22,189 nt of DNA, from the NCBI GenBank assembly GCA_905182825.1, contig CAJJDJ010000013.1, positions 1 through 22,189 of the forward strand, given 5' to 3'. Shown in pieces: positions 1 through 7,593 of this stretch. The translations under genes and the position numbers were made by a program. Below the pieces are notes generated by a model. That model saw only the letters and a list, made by a program, of their open reading frames with translations. It was not told where the DNA came from and made no database searches. Each line of letters begins with the position of its first letter. Within the stretch, counting starts at the first letter, position 1. The stretch is from Thiotrichaceae bacterium UBA7359. Lineage in GTDB: Bacteria > Pseudomonadota > Gammaproteobacteria > Eutrophobiales > Eutrophobiaceae.

Positions 1-257
1 GCAACATGGGGATGGTCAATCTTGAAGCGATAACAACTGCGGACGATGTTGAAATAGTCAAAAGCCTACTGACCAAACATGTGCATTATACACAAAGCTC
101 TGTTGCCGAAAAAATATTAAGTAACTGGAATAAATATCAATCGAAATTTGTGAAGGTCATGCCGATCCAATACAAACGTGTACTTGAAGCTATCAAGCGT
201 GGTAAAGGAAAAGGTTTGACAGAAGAAGAAGCTATAATGGAGGCTGCCAATGGGTAA
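1..257 (+). CDS. gltB: Glutamate synthase (NADPH) large subunit, C-terminal end (partial)
   Basis: This is the last part of GltB, the large subunit of NADPH glutamate synthase, which takes the amide group from glutamine and forms glutamate from 2-oxoglutarate. Only the C-terminal tail is inside the window; the frame is open to the left edge, so the ATG at position 6 is internal. The segment FVKVMPIQYKRVLEA is the characteristic GltB end, and the preceding part (VHYTQSS...ILSNWNKY) fits the same region in gammaproteobacterial homologues. The stop TAA at 255-257 lies inside the start of gltD, an 8-nt overlap that indicates a translationally coupled gltBD operon. The catalytic and Fe-S domains are outside the window. 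Identification rests on the tail motif plus the gltD neighbour, and I regard it as secure. Confidence 0.93.
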   Translation, partial: NMGMVNLEAITTADDVEIVKSLLTKHVHYTQSSVAEKILSNWNKYQSKFVKVMPIQYKRVLEAIKRGKGKGLTEEEAIMEAANG

Positions 258-1692
258 ACCAACTGGTTTTATGGAGCATGGTAGGATAAAACAACCTTAC
301 AGGCCCATAACGGAAAGAAAACAAGACTGGAAACAGGTTATGCTACCTTGGCCGACTGCGCCATTAAAAGAACAAGCTGCCCGTTGTATGGATTGCGGTA
401 TCCCATTTTGCCATCAAGGTTGTCCATTAGGCAATTTGATTCCAGACTGGAACGATTTGGTCTATCGTGATCAGTGGCAAGATGCGATTAAACGTTTGCA
501 TGCTACGAACAATTTTCCGGAATTTACAGGAACTCTATGTCCAGCGCCATGTGAAGGTGCATGTGTACTTGGTATTAACGATGATCCAGTAACGATCAAA
601 GCTGTAGAGTTATCCATTATTGATAAAGCTTGGGAAAATGGTTGGATTAAACCAGAAATATCAGAAAAGAAAACTGATAAAAAAGTGGGTGTAATTGGTT
701 CAGGCCCAGCAGGTATGGCCGCAGCACAGCAACTTGCGCGTGCGGGGCATGATGTAACCTTGTTTGAAAGAGATGATCGTATTGGTGGTTTAATGCGCTA
801 TGGGATTCCGGAATTTAAAATGGAAAAGAGTCATCTTGATCGACGTATGCGACAAATGGAAGCCGAAGGTGTCACTTTTAAACCGAACAGTCATATCGGT
901 ATTGATATTGATGCGACTGAAATAAAAAAAGAGTTTGATGCTTTAGTTTTAACCGGTGGAGCAAGTGCGCGACGTGATTTGCCGATCCCTGGACGTAAGT
1001 TAAAAGGTGTCTATCAAGCGATGGATTTTTTATCACAGTCAAATAAAATTTGTATGAATGATATCATTCCAAAAGAAGAATTGATAAATGTAAAAGATAA
1101 GAATGTGATCATCATCGGTGGCGGTGATACCGGTGCAGATTGTCTCGGCACATCGCATCGTCAAGGCGCAGCCTCAGTAACTTCACTAGAGATTATGCCT
1201 AAGCCACCAAGTTCACGTGCACAAGACAACCCTTGGCCACAATGGCCATTTGTTTATCGTACCGCATCAGCGCATGAAGAAGGTGGCGAACGCGTTTATT
1301 CTGTACAGACGAAAAGATTTCATGGCGATGAAGAAGGCAACTTAACTGAACTCGAACTAACGAAGGTGGAGATACAACGTGAAGCTGGACGTATTCAATT
1401 TAACGATGTGCCAAAAAGTAAAGAGATGTTAAAAGCCGATTTTGTTTTCTTGGCAATGGGTTTCATCGGAGCAGAAAAAGAAGGTTTGATAGAACAACTC
1501 GGTATCGATTTAAATGATCGTACTAATGTCTGGCAAGAAAAATGGCAAACGAATGTGGAAGGTATATTCGTTGCAGGTGATATGCAACATGGTCAGAGTT
1601 TGATCGTGTGGGCAATCGCAGAAGGAAGGAGTGCAGCAGCAGCTGTTGATGCTTACTTAATGGGTTCATCAGATCTTCCTGCCCCGGTTTGA
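250..1692 (+). CDS. gltD: Glutamate synthase (NADPH) small subunit
   Basis: GltD is the small, NADPH-oxidising FAD and Fe-S subunit of glutamate synthase, passing electrons to GltB in the cytoplasm. The 480-residue length is normal. The N-terminal Fe-S region shows CMDCGIPFCHQGC (Cys46, 49, 54, 58), followed by Cys97, 101 and 105. A dinucleotide-binding GSGPAG lies near residue 150 (FAD). A second, GGGDTG near 290, is the NADPH site. The C-terminal IFVAGDMQHGQSLIVWAI closes the FAD fold, as in this oxidoreductase family. The start at 250 is supported by GGAGG at 239-243, six bases upstream, and by the family-typical beginning MGKPTGFMEH. It overlaps the end of gltB by 8 nt. No clear hairpin terminator follows. 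Confidence 0.97.
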   Translation: MGKPTGFMEHGRIKQPYRPITERKQDWKQVMLPWPTAPLKEQAARCMDCGIPFCHQGCPLGNLIPDWNDLVYRDQWQDAIKRLHATNNFPEFTGTLCPAPCEGACVLGINDDPVTIKAVELSIIDKAWENGWIKPEISEKKTDKKVGVIGSGPAGMAAAQQLARAGHDVTLFERDDRIGGLMRYGIPEFKMEKSHLDRRMRQMEAEGVTFKPNSHIGIDIDATEIKKEFDALVLTGGASARRDLPIPGRKLKGVYQAMDFLSQSNKICMNDIIPKEELINVKDKNVIIIGGGDTGADCLGTSHRQGAASVTSLEIMPKPPSSRAQDNPWPQWPFVYRTASAHEEGGERVYSVQTKRFHGDEEGNLTELELTKVEIQREAGRIQFNDVPKSKEMLKADFVFLAMGFIGAEKEGLIEQLGIDLNDRTNVWQEKWQTNVEGIFVAGDMQHGQSLIVWAIAEGRSAAAAVDAYLMGSSDLPAPV

Positions 1693-2035
1693 TTGCAAGC
1701 ACTCTGCCGAAAGAAATAATCAGTAACGTTAGACATAGAACCAATGAATTTTTTCTTTTGAGACTTTGTTTGTAGTTGATTTGAAGTTGATACAAAAAAC
1801 ACCTTCAACGATATTGATCACCTCATCTAATTTAATATATAAGTCACGACATATTAATCTGGATTAAAGTCGTTTAGTTCTTATGTGAAAATTTTCATAT
1901 AGAATAAATGTTGTTTTTCTATTTTTAAGCTTTCTCATAGTAAGAACTAAATTTATTACTAGTATTGGCTAGGTTATTATCTCAGTTTTTGGTTAATATT
2001 AAGAATTATAATTGTGACTTAGGAATTTTGGTTTA
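1693..2035. other. Intergenic region gltD-yaaA, AT-rich with a long inverted repeat
   Basis: This 343-bp gap has no convincing gene. An open frame on the minus strand that runs into gltD is an antisense shadow. The gap holds the inverted repeat listed at 1873-1951 and a possible -10 box TATAAT at 2007-2012 ahead of yaaA, without a good -35 partner. No strong rho-independent terminator is visible after gltD. Confidence 0.6.
1873..1951. repeat. Perfect 11-bp inverted repeat enclosing a near-perfect 20-bp palindrome
   Basis: TTTAGTTCTTA at 1873-1883 is exactly reverse-complemented by TAAGAACTAAA at 1941-1951, with 57 bases between the arms. Starting inside the left arm, 1882-1901 (TATGTGAAAATTTTCATATA) is itself a palindrome with a single G/T wobble position. 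The two structures share bases, so they would be alternative folds in RNA. There is no T-run after the outer arm, so it is not a typical terminator. It could be a binding site, a structured 3' or 5' UTR, or a small dispersed repeat; the single window cannot decide. Confidence 0.55.
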
Positions 2036-2809
2036 ATGCTAATAGTTATATCTCCCGCGAAAACATTGGATTTTGAAACGCTTCCGATCACTAAAGATTA
2101 TACACAAGCTAAATTCTTGACAGATTCCCGTTGGTTAATTTCTCAACTGAAGAAGTTATCACCATGTGAAATTTCGTCTCTGATGAAAACTAGTGAAAAA
2201 CTTGGAATGCTCAATTTTACACGGTTTGATGAATGGAAAACTCCGTTTACCATGAGTAATGCCAAGCAAGCATTATTAGCTTTTAAGGGTGACGTTTATA
2301 CTGGTCTCGGCGCTGAAAAATTTAGTAAAAAAGATCTAAAATTTGCACAAACCCATTTAAGAATATTATCTGGACTCTACGGTGTGTTGAGGCCGTTAGA
2401 CTTAATTCAAGCCTATCGATTGGAAATGGGAACTAAGTTTGAAAGTGAAAAAGGTAAAGATTTGTATGAATTTTGGAACACAAAAATCACTAGTGAAATT
2501 AATAAGGACATAGAAGCTAGCAAGAGCAAGACACTAATCAACTTGGCATCAAACGAATATTTTAAGTCTATTCATGTCGAAGATATAGATGCTCAGATTA
2601 TAGCTCCAGTATTCAAAGATTACAGTAAAGGTCGATATAAGATAATTAGTTTCTTCGCTAAGAAAGCACGGGGACTCATGAGTGCTTATATAATTAAAAA
2701 TAAATTAAAAGATCCAGAAAAAATTAAAGCATTTAATCTTGGTGGCTACAGGTTTGATGAATCTGAATCTAGTAAAACAAATTGGATTTTTCAGCGTATG
2801 CAAAGTTGA
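2036..2809 (+). CDS. yaaA: Peroxide stress protein YaaA (UPF0246/DUF328)
   Basis: YaaA is a cytoplasmic protein that in E. coli lowers free iron and limits DNA and protein damage during hydrogen peroxide stress. The 257-residue length is normal. The N-terminal signature MLIVISPAKTLDFE is diagnostic, with the SPAKTLD motif at residues 6-12. Further family signatures are LRILSGLYGVLRPLD in the middle, INLASNEYFK, and near the end FFAKKARGLMSAYII. A modest Shine-Dalgarno sequence (TAGGAA at 2020-2025) precedes the ATG. The gene stands alone, with 343 bp before it and about 170 bp after. No peroxide-responsive operator could be recognised upstream. No truncation or odd residue was seen. Confidence 0.95.
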   Translation: MLIVISPAKTLDFETLPITKDYTQAKFLTDSRWLISQLKKLSPCEISSLMKTSEKLGMLNFTRFDEWKTPFTMSNAKQALLAFKGDVYTGLGAEKFSKKDLKFAQTHLRILSGLYGVLRPLDLIQAYRLEMGTKFESEKGKDLYEFWNTKITSEINKDIEASKSKTLINLASNEYFKSIHVEDIDAQIIAPVFKDYSKGRYKIISFFAKKARGLMSAYIIKNKLKDPEKIKAFNLGGYRFDESESSKTNWIFQRMQS

Positions 2810-2890
2810 AAAGTCCTGCTGGTTAATTAATTTCTTCTTAGATTAGGCATTGTTTTAATAATACTTATGCGTTAATAAATTTTTCTAGTT

Positions 2891-2918
2891 TTGGTAATCG
2901 ATTCCTTTAATCTAATAA
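2891..2918 (+). promoter_or_regulatory. Possible sigma70-type promoter upstream of the SDR gene
   Basis: TTGGTA (2891-2896) and TAATAA (2913-2918) are 16 bp apart, about 60 bp before the inferred SDR start. This is a by-eye match in AT-rich DNA, where chance matches are common, so it is weak evidence. Confidence 0.3.
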
Positions 2919-2967
2919 TCTTTTTTTTATTGAAAAGAAGCTTGGGAAAAAATAATTGGTAAATTGT

Positions 2968-2974
2968 GAGGTGA
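2968..2974 (+). promoter_or_regulatory. Strong Shine-Dalgarno sequence that decides the SDR start
   Basis: GAGGTGA is one of the best matches to the anti-Shine-Dalgarno sequence in the window. Five bases separate it from ATA at 2980, the usual spacing for a start codon there. The GTG inside it (2971) is followed in frame by TAA at 2977 and cannot be the start of the gene. Confidence 0.65.
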
Positions 2975-2979
2975 AATAA

Positions 2980-3774
2980 ATAAATAATTTAAAAAAAACT
3001 TATGGTGATTGGGCACTAGTGACCGGGGCATCTTCAGGATTAGGCAAAGTATTCTGCAGAAAATTAGCCGCCATTGGATTTAATATAGTTATGGTTGCAA
3101 GAAGGAAAGAACGCTTAGAGCAACTTGCAGAAGAGATAGCTGAATATCATCATATTCAAACACGTGTGATTTGTGCAGACTTGTCAAATGAAGAAGAAAC
3201 AAAAAAGATAGTGCGTGATGTTAACGATCTTGAAGTAGGTTTGTTGGTGAATAATGCTGGAGTTCTAAATACAGGCAATTTTCTTGATAATGATCTGGAA
3301 GATGAAATCCAGTTAATTAACACAAATTGTAAATCATATATTATCCTTACCCATGGTCTTGCTAATAAAATGAGGGAAAGAAATAAAGGTGCATTAATAT
3401 TCTTATCTTCTTTGGCCGCAGTTTCTGCCATAGCTAGATGGGGTAATTATGCTGCATCAAAAGGGTATGATCTTCAATTTTCTGAAGCTATTCATGCTGA
3501 ACTAAAGAACTATAATATCGATGTTATGTCTTTGTGTCCTGGATTGACTCGTACTGAATTAATTAAGATGTCAAAATTTAATAATCTAATGATGATGGAA
3601 CCTGAAGTTGTTGTCGATATTGCTTTAAAAAAACTGGGTAAAACTAATTTGGTCGTGCCGGGAATAATGAATAAGATTAATTTTTTTATGACGCGATTAA
3701 ATTCACGTTCTATGAATACCAGATTATTTTCCTTAGTTGTGAAACCTACTCAGGAATTAGAGCTTAAAAAATAA
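2980..3774 (+). CDS. Short-chain dehydrogenase/reductase, apparently starting at AUA
   Basis: This is a classical SDR: an NAD(P)-dependent cytoplasmic oxidoreductase of unknown substrate. With the start used here it has 264 residues. It shows the Rossmann glycine motif TGASSGLG (15-22), NNAG (91-94), the catalytic Ser in FLSSLAAV (about 144) and YAASK with Tyr157 and Lys161. The nearest usual start codon in frame is GTG at 3019, but it would remove the first beta strand (GDWALV) just ahead of the glycine motif. The frame is open back to TAA at 2977, and between them no ATG, GTG or TTG occurs. The codon after that stop is ATA at 2980, giving (M)NNLKKTYGDWALVTGASSG, which resembles N-termini of related SDRs, and it sits correctly behind GAGGTGA. 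The family assignment is firm; the AUA start is inference, and a G-to-A base error or mutation is the alternative. Confidence 0.85.
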   Translation: MNNLKKTYGDWALVTGASSGLGKVFCRKLAAIGFNIVMVARRKERLEQLAEEIAEYHHIQTRVICADLSNEEETKKIVRDVNDLEVGLLVNNAGVLNTGNFLDNDLEDEIQLINTNCKSYIILTHGLANKMRERNKGALIFLSSLAAVSAIARWGNYAASKGYDLQFSEAIHAELKNYNIDVMSLCPGLTRTELIKMSKFNNLMMMEPEVVVDIALKKLGKTNLVVPGIMNKINFFMTRLNSRSMNTRLFSLVVKPTQELELKK

Positions 3775-4210
3775 CTTTTTGACTTTCTTGAGATGCAAAG
3801 GCATTGATTATTTATTCTAGATGACAAGTTCATATACTCAAAAATAACCATGACAGCCGTTTAGAAAAATCTAATATACAATACTCTATACAGAATTTTA
3901 TGTAATAAACCGTAATATTTTTTTAAACACCAAATAAAAAAAGGTCTAGGTTCGGTTATATAGCATACATAAAGCCAACATAAGCAATTGTTTTTATTTG
4001 TCAATTTAGTATTAATGGTTCTCAAGAAGTGTTGTGTTTTTACCTTTTTTTAAGATTGTTAGATTCTAACTATTGAGCTTTAATGATTAGATATTCCTGA
4101 TTTTAATTGATGTTTTATCTTATCAATTATTTCTAAACTTAATCTTAAGCGGAGAATCTTTTCTTTATATTTTTTATGCTATAAAAACTAATAGTGATCG
4201 TGATAGACTA
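3775..4210. other. Intergenic region SDR-thioredoxin-like gene, no gene seen
   Basis: These 436 bp are very AT-rich with stops in all frames. I found a short palindrome GTTAGATTCTAAC at 4058-4070 and the possible extended -10 promoter at 4177-4185. No RNA gene, clear terminator or mobile-element remnant was recognised. Confidence 0.5.
4177..4185 (+). promoter_or_regulatory. Possible extended -10 promoter of the thioredoxin-like gene
   Basis: TG-C-TATAAA (4177-4185) is an extended -10 element. The region 17 bp upstream (TCTTTT) is a poor -35, which extended -10 promoters tolerate. The transcript would begin near 4192, leaving a leader of about 19 nt before the ATG at 4211. Confidence 0.4.
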
Positions 4211-4750
4211 ATGGCTCTAATCACATATATTTTAATTAACATGTTCATTAAGATTGCTTATTTAATTACAACATTAATCTTCCTATCCTTACCTGTTTCT
4301 ATAAACTCTGCACCAAATGACGCTATGCTTCAAGGGCTGGACGGAGAGCAACATTCCTTAAGTAATTATCTGGGCAATGGGAAATGGGTTGTTGTTAATA
4401 TATGGGGAACCGACTGTGCCTCTTGCCGAGCAGAACTAGATGGGTTGATAGATTTTCATGATCTTCATCAAGATAAAGACGCCATGGTTATTGGGCTTAC
4501 ATTAGATTGGCCTACCTTTGGTTTCCCAAATGAGGAAGAGTTGAGTGATTTTGCATTAGATTATTTCATTGAGTATCCATTGATGATGGTTGATGCAAAA
4601 TTAGCCGGTGAGGTAGTTGGTCAAAAAGTAAACATGATTCCATTAACATTTCTTTATAACCCTAAAGGTGATTTAGTCTTACGTATAAATGGTCCTGTAA
4701 ATAGCGAAGAATTAGAAAAAATAATTAAGAACGATAGTGTACATCGTTAA
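4211..4750 (+). CDS. Exported TlpA/ResA-like thioredoxin-fold protein
   Basis: The protein is a periplasmic or membrane-anchored thiol-disulfide oxidoreductase of the TlpA/ResA/redoxin type. It has 179 residues. An N-terminal hydrophobic stretch (about residues 12-32) looks like a signal peptide ending in INSA. The active-site loop WGTDCASCRAEL has the CxxC pair Cys69 and Cys72, in a context like the WATWCGPCRAEL of TlpA. The cis-proline loop is MIPLTFLYNPKG with Pro144, and the C-terminal strand-helix pattern is complete. A second ATG at 4241 (Met11) would give a more compact signal peptide; neither ATG has a good Shine-Dalgarno sequence, so the start is uncertain. The client protein is unknown; no cytochrome c maturation gene is nearby. 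It converges with the symporter gene downstream, 123 bp away. Confidence 0.82.
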   Translation: MALITYILINMFIKIAYLITTLIFLSLPVSINSAPNDAMLQGLDGEQHSLSNYLGNGKWVVVNIWGTDCASCRAELDGLIDFHDLHQDKDAMVIGLTLDWPTFGFPNEEELSDFALDYFIEYPLMMVDAKLAGEVVGQKVNMIPLTFLYNPKGDLVLRINGPVNSEELEKIIKNDSVHR

Positions 4751-4873
4751 GTTGGATGATTTAGTAATGTGTAACTGAATTTATACTTGAGAAAGAGCTT
4801 TAGGGGCTTAATACATCCATGTTCTTGTCAAAGTTTATTTCGCTCTCTTTTAAATGGGGAATTGCCTTGTATG

Positions 4874-6391
4874 TCATAACTTCTTTTCTAGTGCATCGAT
4901 AATATGCATATCTAAAGGAAGATTTTTAATATCAATATCCCAAATAAATGGTAGGTAAAGCATAATAAATAAAGTGATTATTATTGCTCCAAAGAGATTG
5001 AGCCATATTCCTGTTTTAGCCATTTGTCGTATCGTGATATAACGGCTACTAAATACGATAGCGTTTGGTGGGGTCGCTACAGGTAGCATAAAAGCGAAAG
5101 AAGAAGCTAGAGCTACTGCAATCATTAAACCATAAGGATGTACACCCATGGCAACAGAGAGTGCAGCGATAATGGGTAATACCATTGATGCTGTTGCTGT
5201 ATTGGATGTGAGCTCAGTGAGAAAAATAACGAGTATAGTAACTATTGAAATCATCAAAAAAAGATTACAGCCTTGTAGTACGTTGAGCTGACCTGTAATT
5301 GATTGTGTCAAACCGCTATCATTGAATCCTTTTGCAAGAGCAAAGCCGCCGCCAAAGAGGATCAGAATATCCCAAGGAATTTTTACCGCTGTTTGCCAAT
5401 CTAAAAGGAATTCATGTTTTTTTAAATTTGAGGGAATGATGAAAAGTAATATTGCGCCTCCCATAGCGATTGTAGAGTCTTTTACTGCTTTGAATTGTTC
5501 CGAGTCGATTAAGCCTCGCAATATCCATGATGAGGCAACAATACAAAATATAAATAGTACAGATTTTTCTTCTGTAGACATCGGACCTAATTGAGTTAGT
5601 TCGTGTTGAATTGCTTCCTTGCCGCCTGGTAAATGATCAATCTCACTTGGGTAGGCGATATGAGTAATATAATACCAAGTAGTTATTAACATTATGACCG
5701 ATAAAGGTAGTGCGAACATCATCCAGTCAAGAAAACTAATACTTTTATCGAATTGGGTCTCAACTAAGCCAGCAAAAATAGCATTGGTTGGTGTTCCAAT
5801 AAGCGTTGCAATGCCACCGATTGAAGCAGCATATGCAATGCCCAGCATCAATGCTGTACCGAAATGAAAACATTCAGGGTCAGTATTAATTTGAATGGCA
5901 GGATCAGAATCAATTTCATCTATGACTTGTTTTAAAACTGCAACGCCTATTGTGAGCATCATCATAGTTGCAGCAGTATTACTGATCCACATTGATAAAC
6001 CCGCAGATGCAATCATAAAACCAAAGATTATTTTATTAGGCGTTACACCAAAAAAATGGATTGTATATAAACCAATTCGACGATGTAGATTCCATTTCTC
6101 AATAGTAACGGCGATTAGGAAACCACCAAGGAATAGGTATATAAGTTGATGACCGTAAGATTCTGTTACTTCACTGCCATCCATTATACCGAGCATAGGA
6201 AAAAGAAATATTGGTAATAATGCAGTAGCAGGAATTGGAATCGCTTCTGTTATCCACCATGTTGCCATTAGTGATGCAACTGCTAAAACATACATAGCTT
6301 CTATTCTTACATTGTCCGGAGCAGGAATTAGCAAGATAATAAAGAATAGTAATAGACCACTTCCAAGTCCGATGAATTTATTTTTCAGCAT
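4874..6391 (-). CDS. DASS/SLC13 family divalent anion:Na+ symporter
   Basis: This inner-membrane transporter belongs to the divalent anion:sodium symporter family (INDY/CitT/SLC13), which imports dicarboxylates, citrate or sulfate. The 505 residues are rich in hydrophobic segments along their length, roughly 11-12 membrane spans. Both Ser-Asn-Thr substrate/Na+ signatures are present: ISNTAAT at 137-139 and TSNTATA at 396-398. The paired hairpin motifs GTPTNA (199-204) and ATPPNA (439-444) are also intact. The sequence beginning ITEAIPIPATALLP (48-60) is typical of the family. The actual substrate cannot be read from the sequence; a C4-dicarboxylate is the likeliest guess. It is transcribed divergently from hemE, with 126 bp between their starts. 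AAGG lies unusually close to the ATG, so the start is slightly uncertain. Confidence 0.9.
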   Translation of the reverse strand: MLKNKFIGLGSGLLLFFIILLIPAPDNVRIEAMYVLAVASLMATWWITEAIPIPATALLPIFLFPMLGIMDGSEVTESYGHQLIYLFLGGFLIAVTIEKWNLHRRIGLYTIHFFGVTPNKIIFGFMIASAGLSMWISNTAATMMMLTIGVAVLKQVIDEIDSDPAIQINTDPECFHFGTALMLGIAYAASIGGIATLIGTPTNAIFAGLVETQFDKSISFLDWMMFALPLSVIMLITTWYYITHIAYPSEIDHLPGGKEAIQHELTQLGPMSTEEKSVLFIFCIVASSWILRGLIDSEQFKAVKDSTIAMGGAILLFIIPSNLKKHEFLLDWQTAVKIPWDILILFGGGFALAKGFNDSGLTQSITGQLNVLQGCNLFLMISIVTILVIFLTELTSNTATASMVLPIIAALSVAMGVHPYGLMIAVALASSFAFMLPVATPPNAIVFSSRYITIRQMAKTGIWLNLFGAIIITLFIMLYLPFIWDIDIKNLPLDMHIIDALEKKL

Positions 6392-6517
6392 GCCTTACAT
6401 TATCAGAATTCATAAATAGCATAAAATTTTAATCAATATAGACGACGTTATTCTCGAGTTAATAGCGTATCTCTATGTTAATATCATTTCTATTGAAAAA
6501 AATTAAAGATTGTTGTT

Positions 6518-7588
6518 ATGTCTAGTAAATTAAAAAATACCCGTTTAATACGCACTTTATTTGGTGAAGCGGTTGATATGACGCCGGTATGGATGATGCG
6601 TCAAGCAGGCCGTTACCTGCCAGAGTATAGAGCAACTCGCGAGAAAGCTGGTGATTTTGTTACGTTATGTCAAACACCAGATCTTGCTTGTGAAGTCACT
6701 ATGCAACCATTAAAACGATATCCTTTAGATGCTGCGATATTGTTTTCAGACATATTGACAATACCTGATGCTATGGGCCTAGGATTAGAATTGATCGAGT
6801 CAGTTGGTCCAATATTCGATAATCCTATCAAGTCACTTGCGGATATCAAAAATCTGCCTACGCCCGACCCTGAGGACGATCTAGGTTATGTTATGGATGC
6901 TGTGCGTTTGATTCGTAAAGAATTAGATGGGAGTGTGCCTTTAATAGGTTTTGCAGGTAGTCCCTGGACATTAGCAACTTACATGATTGAAGGTGGTTCA
7001 AGTAAAGACTTTGGGAAAATAAAAAAAATGCTTTATCAAGAACCAAATACTCTTCACCTTCTGTTAAAACATCTTGCCGACGCAGTTAGCCTCTACTTAA
7101 ATGCGCAAATTAGTGCAGGGGCTCAAGTTATTCAGATCTTTGATACATGGGGTGGTGTGCTTTCGACACCAGCCTACCATGAATTTTCTCTTGCATATAT
7201 GAAACAAATTATTAATCAATTGAAGCGGGAATACGCAGGAGAAAAAATTCCAGTTATCTTATTCACTAAAGGTGCGGGCTGTTGGATCGAAGATATTGCA
7301 AACACGGGCTGTGATGCCGTTGGGCTGGATTGGATGCAAGATATTGGACAGGTTCGATCAAAAGTAGGAGAACAAGTTGCTCTACAAGGCAATATGGATC
7401 CTGCGGTTTTAAAATCTAATCCTGAAACAATTCGTAATGAAGTTGCATTGATACTTGAAAATTTTGGTCAGGGTTCTGGACATGTTTTTAATCTTGGACA
7501 TGGTATAACACCAGACATAGATCCAGAAAATGCAGGTGTATTTATAAACGCAGTACATGAACTTAGTAAACAATATCATAACAATTAG
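6518..7588 (+). CDS. hemE: Uroporphyrinogen decarboxylase
   Basis: HemE removes the four acetate carboxyl groups of uroporphyrinogen III to give coproporphyrinogen III, a cytoplasmic, cofactor-free step of haem synthesis. The 356-residue length is normal. Key signatures are PVWMMRQAGRYLPEYR with Arg28 and Arg32, FSDILTIPDAMG with the substrate-binding Asp78, GFAGSPWTLATYMIEGG, and the C-terminal FNLGHGITP. The ATG at 6518 gives the standard beginning MSSKLKNTRLIRTL, but no clear Shine-Dalgarno sequence precedes it. The downstream DUF368 gene begins five bases after the stop, so the two are probably cotranscribed. In Pseudomonas hemE lies directly after gltBD; here about 4.8 kb separate them. 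Confidence 0.97.
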   Translation: MSSKLKNTRLIRTLFGEAVDMTPVWMMRQAGRYLPEYRATREKAGDFVTLCQTPDLACEVTMQPLKRYPLDAAILFSDILTIPDAMGLGLELIESVGPIFDNPIKSLADIKNLPTPDPEDDLGYVMDAVRLIRKELDGSVPLIGFAGSPWTLATYMIEGGSSKDFGKIKKMLYQEPNTLHLLLKHLADAVSLYLNAQISAGAQVIQIFDTWGGVLSTPAYHEFSLAYMKQIINQLKREYAGEKIPVILFTKGAGCWIEDIANTGCDAVGLDWMQDIGQVRSKVGEQVALQGNMDPAVLKSNPETIRNEVALILENFGQGSGHVFNLGHGITPDIDPENAGVFINAVHELSKQYHNN

Positions 7589-7593
7589 CGGTC

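Noticed and set aside
1523..1795. Open frame on the minus strand across the end of gltD
   Set aside because: It lies mostly antisense to a clear gltD and its translation shows no recognisable domain; half is explained as a coding shadow.
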